Positions 46,134 to 53,959 of a DNA stretch of 64,000 nucleotides are shown here, piece by piece. The translations under genes and the position numbers were made by a program. Source of the stretch: a virus; the IMG/VR virus record IMGVR_UViG_3300050821_015552, positions 1-64,000 of that record; one strand, written 5' to 3'. The stretch's first letter is position 1, and every line of letters starts with the position of its first letter. The notes beneath the pieces are model-generated. The model did not search any database. It was not told the origin of the DNA and saw nothing but the letters and a program-made list of their open reading frames with translations.

Positions 46134-47683
46134 GACCGCAGCACGTCAGAGGCCTTCTCGGCGCAGGCGACGCCGCCTCTGCTGGCCAGCAGTATCTCGC
46201 CAACCTCAAGACGAGCTACACGCGGCAGGGCGACGAGTACGTCCTGAACACCGCGCAGGCCACGGCCGGCGTGAGCTTCCAGGGTCTGGACTTCTCAGCC
46301 ACCGTCGCGGCTCTGGCGCGCGGGGATATCCCGGGCGCGGTCGAGGCGGCCGATTCGGCCATCGTGGCCTACGCCTCGCTGTCGGTGCCGGTGGCAGGTC
46401 TGGTCGTGGCCGGATTCACTGCGCTCGTCGCGGCAGCATGGAGTGGGCAGTCGCCTCCTTGCACCGCCGTCGGATGCGGCTCCACGTTCGGCATGGGCGA
46501 GTGTCCCACCGACAGCACCCTGGACTTCACCTGGGCCGGCATCGCGAGCTCGCAGGTCGCGCCCGTGCCGCCCGCGCAGCCATACCACTTCAGCGGCGGT
46601 CCGGACACGGGCCCCTCCAACCTCATCGACTGGGGCAGCTACGACTGGCAGGACTCGACGCCGCTGGATCCCACCAAGCCAGGCGGCCCCGGATCGTTCG
46701 AGCAGGCCCTCGAGCTTGTGGTGATGCAGGTCTGGGATCGCCTCGCGAGCGCGCCGCAGATTTGCGACATCATCCGGGCCTCGGGCCTCAATCCGAGCCT
46801 GACCGATATCGCGACCGGACAGCAGCTGCAGGCCACCATCTGGGGGACGCTCGCGACCAACATCGGCGCGCTGGTGCCCGTGTTCCTCGCCGGCTGGAAC
46901 GCCGCTCACGGCACCGGCACCATCACGACCAACGTGCCGTGCACGCAGGCGAGCTGCGAGGCAGCCGGCGGTATCTGGATCGCGAGCGACAGCCAGTGCG
47001 GGCGCGGTGGCGTTGCGGTGCCGTGCACCACGACCACGCTCGCGCCGCAGCGGCAGATTTCGCACGTGGTCGGCAGCAGGCAGTGGAACGATCCGCTCTC
47101 CGTGGCGCTCGAGGCGCTCGCGCAGATCCAGGGACTGCCGGTCGGCTCGACGCTGGTGCTCATGGTCAACAGCGGTCCCCCGGGTGGACAGATCAGCGGC
47201 TGGGATCCGCACATCGGCAACCACCCGCCGTCGAAGACGAGCGGCCTGGCTATCGTCGGTGGCGCCATCGCCGTCGTCGCTGTCGCCGCCGGAGGCTTCT
47301 CGCTCTGGGCCTACTTGACGGGCCAGGCGCAGAGCGAGGCGTGGAAGAAGCTCGGGCGCACCGTCTGGGACGAGGCGGCCAAGAGCGGCGAGCCGTTGGT
47401 GTCGGCGAATCCTTTGAAGGGGGCGAAGCTGCTGGGGGCAGGGGAGGCGGCGGAGGAGCCGAAGAGGAGCGGGCACTCGCGACCGCAGTCGCTGCTCTTC
47501 CCGCGCGATCGCTTCACGAAGCGAGAAGCGCTCGCATGGTCCCGCAGCCATGGCTTCAAGGCATCGAAGGCCGACCCGACCGCGAACTATTGGCGCGTAC
47601 GCCAATTCAGCCCGGCAAAGGGGACCGTCGTCGCGACCATCCCGTTCGGGAGCGGTGGAATCAAGGCGACAATCGCCCGCTGA
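46130..47683 (+). CDS. 517-aa multi-span virion-type protein with two GAG motifs
   Basis: Begins VRPQHVRGLLGAGDAASAGQQYL and near residue 430 has AKLLGAGEAAEEP, so the motif lies close to both ends. Hydrophobic segments near 85-105, 240-260 and 385-410 (GLAIVGGAIAVVAVAAGGFSLWAYL). The last 65 residues (SLLFPRDRFTKREALAWSRSHGF) resemble a small domain found in phage head-protease-type proteins; that resemblance is weak. If cut at both motifs it would yield three fragments. Confidence 0.58.
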   Translation: MRPQHVRGLLGAGDAASAGQQYLANLKTSYTRQGDEYVLNTAQATAGVSFQGLDFSATVAALARGDIPGAVEAADSAIVAYASLSVPVAGLVVAGFTALVAAAWSGQSPPCTAVGCGSTFGMGECPTDSTLDFTWAGIASSQVAPVPPAQPYHFSGGPDTGPSNLIDWGSYDWQDSTPLDPTKPGGPGSFEQALELVVMQVWDRLASAPQICDIIRASGLNPSLTDIATGQQLQATIWGTLATNIGALVPVFLAGWNAAHGTGTITTNVPCTQASCEAAGGIWIASDSQCGRGGVAVPCTTTTLAPQRQISHVVGSRQWNDPLSVALEALAQIQGLPVGSTLVLMVNSGPPGGQISGWDPHIGNHPPSKTSGLAIVGGAIAVVAVAAGGFSLWAYLTGQAQSEAWKKLGRTVWDEAAKSGEPLVSANPLKGAKLLGAGEAAEEPKRSGHSRPQSLLFPRDRFTKREALAWSRSHGFKASKADPTANYWRVRQFSPAKGTVVATIPFGSGGIKATIAR

Positions 47684-47708
47684 TTTTCGCGCCCTGACGA
47701 GGCGGTGG

Positions 47709-47714
47709 TACGCT
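47709..47714 (+). promoter_or_regulatory. Leaderless-type -10 box (TACGCT) before 47722
   Basis: TACGCT, seven bases, GTG 47722; TTTTCGCGC lies about 19 bp upstream, as at 31819. Confidence 0.5.
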
Positions 47715-47721
47715 GCTCCTC

Positions 47722-48957
47722 GTGGCCGACTCGCCTACCATCGCGTCCGACATCGCCGCGGGCGTGAAGGTCGACCATCGGCCCTGGCCCGGCACCAAGC
47801 CGGGCTTGCGGATCACCCGTGAGCAGATGGCCAAGAAGATCCGCGAGGGCATGCACACACCCAGCGTGCGCGCCCTCGCCGGGCAGATCCTGCGCGACGC
47901 GGGCTTCCCGACGACGATCCGCGCGAAAGCCGAGGCCCTGCGCAGCTACGTGAAGAAGAACGTCGGCTACGCGCCTGACCCGATATTTTCGGAGATGGTC
48001 GTCGCGGCGCCTGTGACTCTTTGTTTGGACGATGGGATCATGTGCATGCCCATTGGAGATTGCGACGACGCCACCGTGGCGTGCCAGTCGCTCATCGGCG
48101 CGGCCGGCATGGACGCGCGGTTCTTCCACATCGACTACGGCTCCGGCGTGCAGACGCACATGATGGGTGCCGTACGCGATGAGACGGGCAAGTGGCTCGA
48201 GGTCGACGCGACGACCGATCGCCCGGTCGGCTACGAGACCAGCTGCACGCGCAAGGTGCTGGTCGATCCGTTCGACGACAAGACCTTCGATCTGATGGGC
48301 GCCGCAGGGGGCAGTTTCATCGGCGTGGGCAAGGCTTTTGTCGGCGCGGGCAAAGCGTGGGATGCTCTCCCCATGCACGGCTACGCCTCAGCCATCCTCG
48401 GCCGCTCGGTCGGCGCTGGGGCTGCACTGCCGACGCTTCAGCCGTGCTACCAGTTCGTGCTCTACATCGATCTGCAGGGCGCGACCGCCGACGATCTGGT
48501 GGCCTCGTTTCCGTGGACCTCGTCGGTACAGAACCTCGCAGTGAACACGAACGAGACGCCCAACTCGGTGTCTGGTACGTGGATTGGCTCGTCGCCCCTT
48601 GCGGTGCCCGCGAGCATTCCTGTGGCGCACGACTTCGGTGGCAACACGGGGTATCAGACGGTGCAGGTGCTCGTCCAGAGCGGCATCATCGGCGCCAGGG
48701 ACACGTCGGGAGCGTGCGCTCCGATTCAGATCCATCTTCCGCCGGGTCACACGAGCGGTGGCAACACGGGTGGCGCCCCGATCCACACGGGCAGCACTTA
48801 CCATGGTGGAACCGCCACAGGCGGCACGGGCGGCACGCAGTCCAGCACCGGCCTGTCGACGGGCGCCAAGGTCGGCCTCACGCTGGGCGCCGTCGCGCTG
48901 CTCGGTGGCGGCGCGTTCGCGGCGTACAAGGCCGGATGGTTCGGGAGAGCAGCATGA
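47722..48957 (+). CDS. Transglutaminase-like cysteine protease/virion protein (411 aa)
   Basis: Residues about 70-180 are a transglutaminase-like fold: YVKKNVGYAPDP, then the catalytic Cys in IGDCDDATVACQSLIGAAG, His in QTHMMGAVRD, Asp in WLEVDATTD, an intact Cys-His-Asp triad. Next comes VGKAFVGAGKAWDALPMHGYASAILGRSVGAGAAL, the fullest example of the GAG/MHGYA motif. Then a beta domain, a Gly/Thr linker and a C-terminal membrane helix (VGLTLGAVALLGGGAFAAY). This is the best candidate in the window for a particle-maturation protease, by inference. Confidence 0.65.
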   Translation: MADSPTIASDIAAGVKVDHRPWPGTKPGLRITREQMAKKIREGMHTPSVRALAGQILRDAGFPTTIRAKAEALRSYVKKNVGYAPDPIFSEMVVAAPVTLCLDDGIMCMPIGDCDDATVACQSLIGAAGMDARFFHIDYGSGVQTHMMGAVRDETGKWLEVDATTDRPVGYETSCTRKVLVDPFDDKTFDLMGAAGGSFIGVGKAFVGAGKAWDALPMHGYASAILGRSVGAGAALPTLQPCYQFVLYIDLQGATADDLVASFPWTSSVQNLAVNTNETPNSVSGTWIGSSPLAVPASIPVAHDFGGNTGYQTVQVLVQSGIIGARDTSGACAPIQIHLPPGHTSGGNTGGAPIHTGSTYHGGTATGGTGGTQSSTGLSTGAKVGLTLGAVALLGGGAFAAYKAGWFGRAA

Positions 48958-49652
48958 CCAGCCTCGAGAAAGCGTTGGCGTGGGGCCTCGGGATCGTGAC
49001 GACTGGGCTCGTCATCCTCGGCATCTACGAGGAGACCAAGAGCAAGCCGGCCAACTCGAACACCGTCACGACGACCCTCACCCCCGGCCACCGCTACAGC
49101 TTCCAGGCTTCCTGCCCGACCGCGTTCCCCGCGCTGCCGCCCGCCGGGTCGACGACCGCTGTAGCGGCGCTGCTCGGCCTGACCGGTGTCTCGATCCTGA
49201 CCTACCTGCCCGCCGCCGACGGCAAGAGCTTCACGGTCACGTTCGACTACACGGGGCTCGCGATGACGCTGCCGCCTATTCAGTCGGGCGGCGCGACGTC
49301 GTGCACCTCGCAGCTGGTCGATCTGGGCGTCTCGCCTAGCACGGGCGGCACGCAGCAGGGTGGTGTCGCCAGTCAAGGGGGCCTCAATCTCGTCAACCAG
49401 GGGCAGCTGCCCGCCGCCCAGAACCTCGACCTGACGTCCGGCTCCACGGGCGTCGCCCACGCCACGACCAATGGCGCACTACAGGTCATCGCGCCGTGGA
49501 GCATCGCAAGCGTTTCGCCCTCGCCCGCCTACCAGGGCGCCGCGGCGATCTCGGGCAACACCGCACGCATGGTGCTGACGGGAACGCCCGCGCTCTTCGA
49601 CATCACTGGGCCGCCGCCGGCCTCGCCGATCGTCACGGTGAGGGTGCAGTGA
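48954..49652 (+). CDS. 232-aa virion-type protein with N-terminal anchor
   Basis: EKALAWGLGIVTTGLVILGIYEETKSKP is paralogous to the start of 45136. The ectodomain is beta-rich with two Cys. Ends in a GTGA overlap with the next gene. Confidence 0.6.
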   Translation: MTSLEKALAWGLGIVTTGLVILGIYEETKSKPANSNTVTTTLTPGHRYSFQASCPTAFPALPPAGSTTAVAALLGLTGVSILTYLPAADGKSFTVTFDYTGLAMTLPPIQSGGATSCTSQLVDLGVSPSTGGTQQGGVASQGGLNLVNQGQLPAAQNLDLTSGSTGVAHATTNGALQVIAPWSIASVSPSPAYQGAAAISGNTARMVLTGTPALFDITGPPPASPIVTVRVQ

Positions 49653-50452
49653 GCTACGAGCGGGCCATCTACGGAGCGGGCGCCGCCTCCCCCGGCGACG
49701 TCCTGTCGTACCGCGCGCTGTGGGACGACTACGTGCTGCAGACGGTGTGCGCCTACAACGCGCTCGCTTGGGCCCTGGGCTTTCTCATCCAGGGCCAGTC
49801 CCCTCCGAACACCATCGACGTTACGGCGACCGGGATCGCCGGCATCCCCTACTGCGTGCGGACGATCCCGACGTGGAACTACCAGCTGCCGCTGGTCGAC
49901 ACGACGCAGTTCGGAGACAACCCGCCCACGGTGGCGGAGCTGACGAGCGTGCAGACCGCCGCGATCGGTTCAGCATCGGCGCTGCTCGACAGATGGAACG
50001 TGTGGAGCGGCCTGTCCGACTACGAGATCGTGCAGGACGCGGCGCAGATCCTCACGTCCATGCAGGGCGTCGTCAGCGACACGGGCAACACCGAGCGTCC
50101 CTACCTGTCCAAGTACAGCCCCGCGCTCGGCGCGGCGATCGTGCAGGGCCCCAGCCAGAGCAAGCAGGCGCAGATCATCGCGCAGCTCGAGGGCGCCAAG
50201 ATCGTGGCGGGCGGAGTGCTAACCGTCTTCGGCTTCGGCCTGCAGGGAGCCATCGACTCCACCGCGACTCTTGGCCAGTGGACCGCGCAGCACGTCAAGG
50301 ATCTCGGGGAGGGCGCGACGGGTCTGGCGGCCTTCCTGCTCAACCCGTGGACCATCGGCATCGCGGCGGTGCTCATCGTGGGCGGCGCCGGGCTCGCCGT
50401 CTACAACGCCGAGAAGGTGGCGAAACTCACTGCGGCTTTCAGGCCGATTTAG
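49649..50452 (+). CDS. 267-aa virion-type membrane protein starting with the GAG motif
   Basis: N-terminus VSYERAIYGAGAASPG. A hydrophobic helix near 37-50, helical middle, and two segments near the C-terminus (IVAGGVLTVFGFGLQGAI; PWTIGIAAVLIVGGAGLAVY). GTG start. No family recognised. Confidence 0.58.
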   Translation: MSYERAIYGAGAASPGDVLSYRALWDDYVLQTVCAYNALAWALGFLIQGQSPPNTIDVTATGIAGIPYCVRTIPTWNYQLPLVDTTQFGDNPPTVAELTSVQTAAIGSASALLDRWNVWSGLSDYEIVQDAAQILTSMQGVVSDTGNTERPYLSKYSPALGAAIVQGPSQSKQAQIIAQLEGAKIVAGGVLTVFGFGLQGAIDSTATLGQWTAQHVKDLGEGATGLAAFLLNPWTIGIAAVLIVGGAGLAVYNAEKVAKLTAAFRPI

Positions 50453-50461
50453 GAGCAGCAA

Positions 50462-50704
50462 ATGAACGATCGACTTCTGGGCGCTGGCGTCGTCAGCAGC
50501 AAGACCATCAGCAACACGAGCATCGCGGCCCTGGGGCTCGAGACCGCGGGGGCAGCCGGCGTCGTCGTCGGAGGTGCAACGCTCGCCTTCGGCGGCAGTC
50601 CGAGGGCGGCGGGGATCGCGGCGGTCATCGGTGCGGTGCTCGGCGGGGCGTTCGGCAGCTGGCTGGGCTACGAGATCAAGGCGAGCTTCCCTAGCGCGCC
50701 CTGA
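50462..50704 (+). CDS. 80-aa membrane protein with N-terminal GAG motif
   Basis: MNDRLLGAGVVSSK, then two Gly-zipper helices (AAGAVVVGG-like; AAVIGAVLGGAFGSWLGY). Strong AGGAG before ATG. Likely a small integral membrane component of the particle. Confidence 0.58.
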   Translation: MNDRLLGAGVVSSKTISNTSIAALGLETAGAAGVVVGGATLAFGGSPRAAGIAAVIGAVLGGAFGSWLGYEIKASFPSAP

Positions 50705-50741
50705 ATTTGCACGTCGGGCCGTTCTGTAGGACTCTGGAGCC

Positions 50742-51116
50742 ATGAGCCCAGCAGGGAACGTCGCGGCGGCTTCAGGGTTGGGCGCGGCTGGCGGCGCGTT
50801 CGCCGGGTTCATGCTCGCCTTCGTCGGCGGCAAGATCGCTGGCGCCGGACCGAAGCATGCCGGGATCGCGGCGCTTCTCGGAACGGTTGTCGGAGCGGTC
50901 ATCGGCGCAGCCTCCGTCGGCGCTTACGAGGAGAAGCGCGTGCTGGGCGCCGGCAAGACTGCCGTCGACAAGGCCATCGGCGCGGGCGCCTTCTCGTTCC
51001 TGGCGGACGGCGACTACCCGATCCCCGATCCGTTCCACCACGGCTGCACGATCACCCTGCACTGCACGACCGTCAACGGCAAGCAGGTCTGCACCTCGAC
51101 GTCGAGCTGCCCGTGA
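50742..51116 (+). CDS. 124-aa membrane protein with central GAG motif
   Basis: Two hydrophobic Gly-zipper helices (10-35, 40-65) then EEKRVLGAGKTAVDKAIGAGAF and a Cys-rich tail (HGCTITLHCTTVNGKQVCTSTSSC, five Cys). The tail looks like a small disulfide knot. GGAG precedes ATG, with a TAGGAC box slightly further upstream. Confidence 0.58.
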   Translation: MSPAGNVAAASGLGAAGGAFAGFMLAFVGGKIAGAGPKHAGIAALLGTVVGAVIGAASVGAYEEKRVLGAGKTAVDKAIGAGAFSFLADGDYPIPDPFHHGCTITLHCTTVNGKQVCTSTSSCP

Positions 51117-51295
51117 ACAGCGCCGCCTGGTACGTGTCCGCCGTCATCGGCGCCCTGATGGGCGCCGGCATCGGCGCGCTGTCCCTGCACACCGAGCGCG
51201 CGAAGGGCGCCGCCATCGGGGGCATCTTGGGCGCGGGACTGGGTGTCGCGATGCGAGCCACGATTCGGCACGAATTGCCGGGAGGTGCATCGTGA
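51113..51295 (+). CDS. 60-aa two-helix membrane protein
   Basis: GTG start in an overlap. Two helices (WYVSAVIGALMGAGIGAL, AAIGGILGAGLGVAM) separated by a short basic loop form a Gly-zipper hairpin. Function unknown. Confidence 0.55.
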   Translation: MNSAAWYVSAVIGALMGAGIGALSLHTERAKGAAIGGILGAGLGVAMRATIRHELPGGAS

Positions 51296-51555
51296 AATGG
51301 TACTGGGGTCTCGCGTGGCTTGCAGGCGGAGCTTCCGTTGGAGCTCTTGCCGGCGCAGCCTTCACGCCCGGCGGTGGTGACCGCAAGCACGCTGCGGCGA
51401 TGGGTGCGGCCGGTGGTGTCACGCTGGTCGGGATCGCCGCGCTCGGGGCGACCATCTCGCCGGACACGCGAGCTGCGGGGCTGACCGCCGTGCTTCCTGT
51501 TGCGGGGCTGGTCGTGCTCGGCGCCGTCAGCGGCGCTCACCAGCAGCTCACGTGA
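51292..51555 (+). CDS. 87-aa three-helix membrane protein
   Basis: Three hydrophobic segments (WYWGLAWLAGGASVGALAG; AAAMGAAGGVTLVGIAALG; LTAVLPVAGLVVLGAVSG). GTG start and GTGA exit. Reminiscent of small holins or virion membrane proteins. Confidence 0.55.
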   Translation: MKWYWGLAWLAGGASVGALAGAAFTPGGGDRKHAAAMGAAGGVTLVGIAALGATISPDTRAAGLTAVLPVAGLVVLGAVSGAHQQLT

Positions 51556-51998
51556 TAATCGCTCGAGGGCACTCCGTCTCTCTGGAGCTCGCCGACGGCC
51601 GCACCATCTACGGCCCCCGCGGCAGCGAGATCCTGCACGACGAGACGGGTAAGCAGATCCCCAAGGACGTCGCGCTCGTCATGCGCTTCGAGCACACGGG
51701 CCGCAAGCTCGAGGAGCCACTGCCGAAGTATGTCGGGCAGCACTTCGGCGACTACCAGCCGCGTGATGGTCGAGCGGAGCTGCCGCCGCTGACGCGCGGG
51801 TGGACCGAGGTTGGGCAGATCAGCAAGATCGAGTACACGCGGCGGGGGGAGCTACATCACGGCCAGCAGCGGCGAGAGAAGACGCACGACTTCGGTGAGG
51901 GGGGCTTCCTCTTCGGCAGCAAGATGCCGACGCTCTACAGGCGCGGTGAGGCGCTGATGATTCGGCCGGTTCGTTGGAGCTGGAAGGGCGTCCACTAG
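51552..51998 (+). CDS. 148-aa soluble protein
   Basis: Beta-rich N-terminus (SVSLELADGRTIYGPRGSEIL), acidic middle and a basic C-terminus (RPVRWSWKGVH). GTG start. Stop TAG interlocks with the convergent gene at 51995 in CTAG. Function unknown. Confidence 0.58.
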   Translation: MIIARGHSVSLELADGRTIYGPRGSEILHDETGKQIPKDVALVMRFEHTGRKLEEPLPKYVGQHFGDYQPRDGRAELPPLTRGWTEVGQISKIEYTRRGELHHGQQRREKTHDFGEGGFLFGSKMPTLYRRGEALMIRPVRWSWKGVH

Positions 51999-52303
51999 GA
52001 CGCGCGAGCCGCCTTCACCGCCACGCGCCAACTCTTCTGCCCCATGCTCCGCGTGAGTCGGCCCGTCGACAGACCGCGCCGGAACGATGCAGCGATGCGG
52101 TAGTACGCCGCGCTCGGCCCGCTGCTACCGGGCGACGTGGACCGTGTCTCGATGCCCAGGCTCATCATGAAGCCCGAGATGCTCTGCGGCTCGATCGCCG
52201 TGAGCTTGCGGCAGATGAACTCGACGTCGTCTTCGGGGTAGCGCGGCAGACCGTCGACCATCTCGATCGAGGGCTGCTGCTCGTTCCTGGTGCGTTTGGC
52301 CAC
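51995..52303 (-). CDS. 102-aa protein on the minus strand
   Basis: GTG start at 52303 (VAKRTRNEQQPSIEMV). Helical with a basic C-terminus (RIAASFRRGLSTGRLTRSMGQKSWRVAVKAARAS). A longer in-frame reading to 52813 is antisense to the histone-like gene and not credible. The CTAG interlocked stop, identical to two other convergent pairs here, supports the gene. Function unknown. Confidence 0.48.
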   Translation of the reverse strand: MAKRTRNEQQPSIEMVDGLPRYPEDDVEFICRKLTAIEPQSISGFMMSLGIETRSTSPGSSGPSAAYYRIAASFRRGLSTGRLTRSMGQKSWRVAVKAARAS

Positions 52304-52451
52304 GAGCCCATTCTGCCCTGCGACAAATTCCCCGTCAACTTCGACTGCTCTGACAAATGCCACGATTCGCAAGGTCGCGATCGTTGGCGCACTCTTCTCC
52401 TCGTCAGGTCGCGCACCACGTTCGCAGCGGCCCCCACGGAGAGAAAAATCG

Positions 52452-53876
52452 ATGGCCTCGAAGAAGCGTAAGAAGGCGAAGAAGAAGACGGGCCGAAAAG
52501 GTCGCCGTGGCGCCTCGCGCAAGACCGAGAAGAAGACGCGCAAGCGCAAGGCTCGCAAGTCGAGCAAGAGAAGCAGGGCTGCACGCAAGGCTGCGAGAAC
52601 GCGGATGGCCAAGAAGGAGGCGCGCCGCGCCGCCGCTCGGAAGGCTGCGCGATCGCGCAAGCGCAAGGGCGGCGGCAAGCGCAAGGCTCGCAAGTCTGGC
52701 AAGCGCAAGAGCGCGAAGCGTTCCGCGGCGGCCCGCAAGGGCGCCAGGACGCGCAAGGCACGCAAGAGCGGCAAGACCCGTCGGCGCGCGCGTCGCGCGT
52801 CCCCCGAGCGCATCTACAAGAAGGCGCTGGTCGAGGGCAACCGCCACGAGCGCGCCGCCTCGCGACTGCGCACGCAGTACGAGAAGGCCCTGAAGGCCAA
52901 CAAGAACCGCTCGGCCGCGCAGGTCGAGAAGCTGCGCAAGCAGCAGGAGCGCCTCAAGGCCCGCCTGCAGTACCACGAGGGCATGGCGGCCGAAGCGCGC
53001 AAGCGCAAGGGCAAGCGTCGCGGCGGCAAGCGTCGCGAGCGCAACCCCATCGGCTCCGGCGGCATGCAGGAGTACGCGGCCGTCGGCGGCGGCGTGCTCA
53101 CGGCCATCGCGCTGACCATCGGCCCCTACCGGATGATCCGCAGCCACGCGCTCGGCTCCGGCGGCGGCCAGGGCAACGTCGACGCTCCCGTGCAGGGCGA
53201 CGTCCCGAACCTGCTGACCGGGCAGCTGCCGCTCTGGTCGCGCCTCAAGTGGAAGGGCGCCATCGCCCTCGGTGTCGTGCTCGTCGGCGACATCGCGCTG
53301 CCCCTCTTCGTCGCCTCGCGCATCAAGACGAGCGACGGCTGGAAGACCTTCTTCCAACTCTGGGGCTGGACGTCGGTGGCGCTCGCCAGCACCAAGCTGG
53401 TGGTCGACACGCTGGCGCTGGCGACCAAGAGCACCTCGCTCGGCCAGCGCCTCTTCGCCCCCGAGAACACGGCGCGCGACGTGCGCACGATGAGCGCTGC
53501 CACTAAGCTGCCGCCCATCACCGTCGCCCCGGGCGTCGGTCTGCCGGGTCTGACCGGCTACGGCAGCCCGCCTCCCGATCCGAAGCGCCACACGGGCGCG
53601 GCTGGATGCGGCTGCAGCGCGTGCGAGGCCCAGCGCAAGCAGGCCAACCCGAACCAGCCGGGCACCCACCAGCCGATCACGGGCACCACGCCGATGCCGG
53701 CGCAGCCCGGAGCGGTGCAGCCTCCCGGCGGCAACCCGCTCAACTCGAACACCGTCGTGACCGGCCTGCCCGGCAACGGCGTGACCGCTCCCACGGGCGC
53801 CGGCAGCGTGACGCCCATCAACAAGTTCGCCCCGAAGCCCCGCTTCGACGGCAAGAGCCGATTCGGCACCCGGTAA
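52452..53876 (+). CDS. Histone-like Lys/Arg-rich tail fused to membrane segments (474 aa)
   Basis: Residues 1-115 are almost only Lys, Arg, Ala, Ser and Gly in short repeats (KKRKKAKKK, RKAARSRKRKG, AARKGARTRKARKSGK), like bacterial histone H1-type tails. Residues 115-200 are a basic coiled coil. From about 205 hydrophobic segments follow (YAAVGGGVLTAIALTIG; AIALGVVLVGDIALPLFVA; SVALASTKLVVDTLALA), then a CGCSACEAQ pair and a Pro/Gly-rich tail. I infer a protein that condenses the genome and holds it to a membrane inside the particle. GGAGAG precedes ATG. Confidence 0.7.
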   Translation: MASKKRKKAKKKTGRKGRRGASRKTEKKTRKRKARKSSKRSRAARKAARTRMAKKEARRAAARKAARSRKRKGGGKRKARKSGKRKSAKRSAAARKGARTRKARKSGKTRRRARRASPERIYKKALVEGNRHERAASRLRTQYEKALKANKNRSAAQVEKLRKQQERLKARLQYHEGMAAEARKRKGKRRGGKRRERNPIGSGGMQEYAAVGGGVLTAIALTIGPYRMIRSHALGSGGGQGNVDAPVQGDVPNLLTGQLPLWSRLKWKGAIALGVVLVGDIALPLFVASRIKTSDGWKTFFQLWGWTSVALASTKLVVDTLALATKSTSLGQRLFAPENTARDVRTMSAATKLPPITVAPGVGLPGLTGYGSPPPDPKRHTGAAGCGCSACEAQRKQANPNQPGTHQPITGTTPMPAQPGAVQPPGGNPLNSNTVVTGLPGNGVTAPTGAGSVTPINKFAPKPRFDGKSRFGTR

Positions 53877-53959
53877 CCCTCTTTTTCGCGGCGCCGCACG
53901 GCGCTCCGCGAGCCCGCGATTCCCCCCCATCCCAAGCAACGCAGGAGCGACAGACGATC

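Noticed and set aside
44519-51295. LGAG strings inside Gly-zipper transmembrane helices (for example at 44519 and 51113)
   Set aside because: Gly/Ala-rich membrane helices give this string by chance, so they were not counted as copies of the virion GAG motif.
51995-52813. A longer minus-strand gene extending to 52813
   Set aside because: The part beyond 52303 is antisense to the histone-like gene and is Arg/Leu/Ala repeat; only the 102-aa portion is retained.
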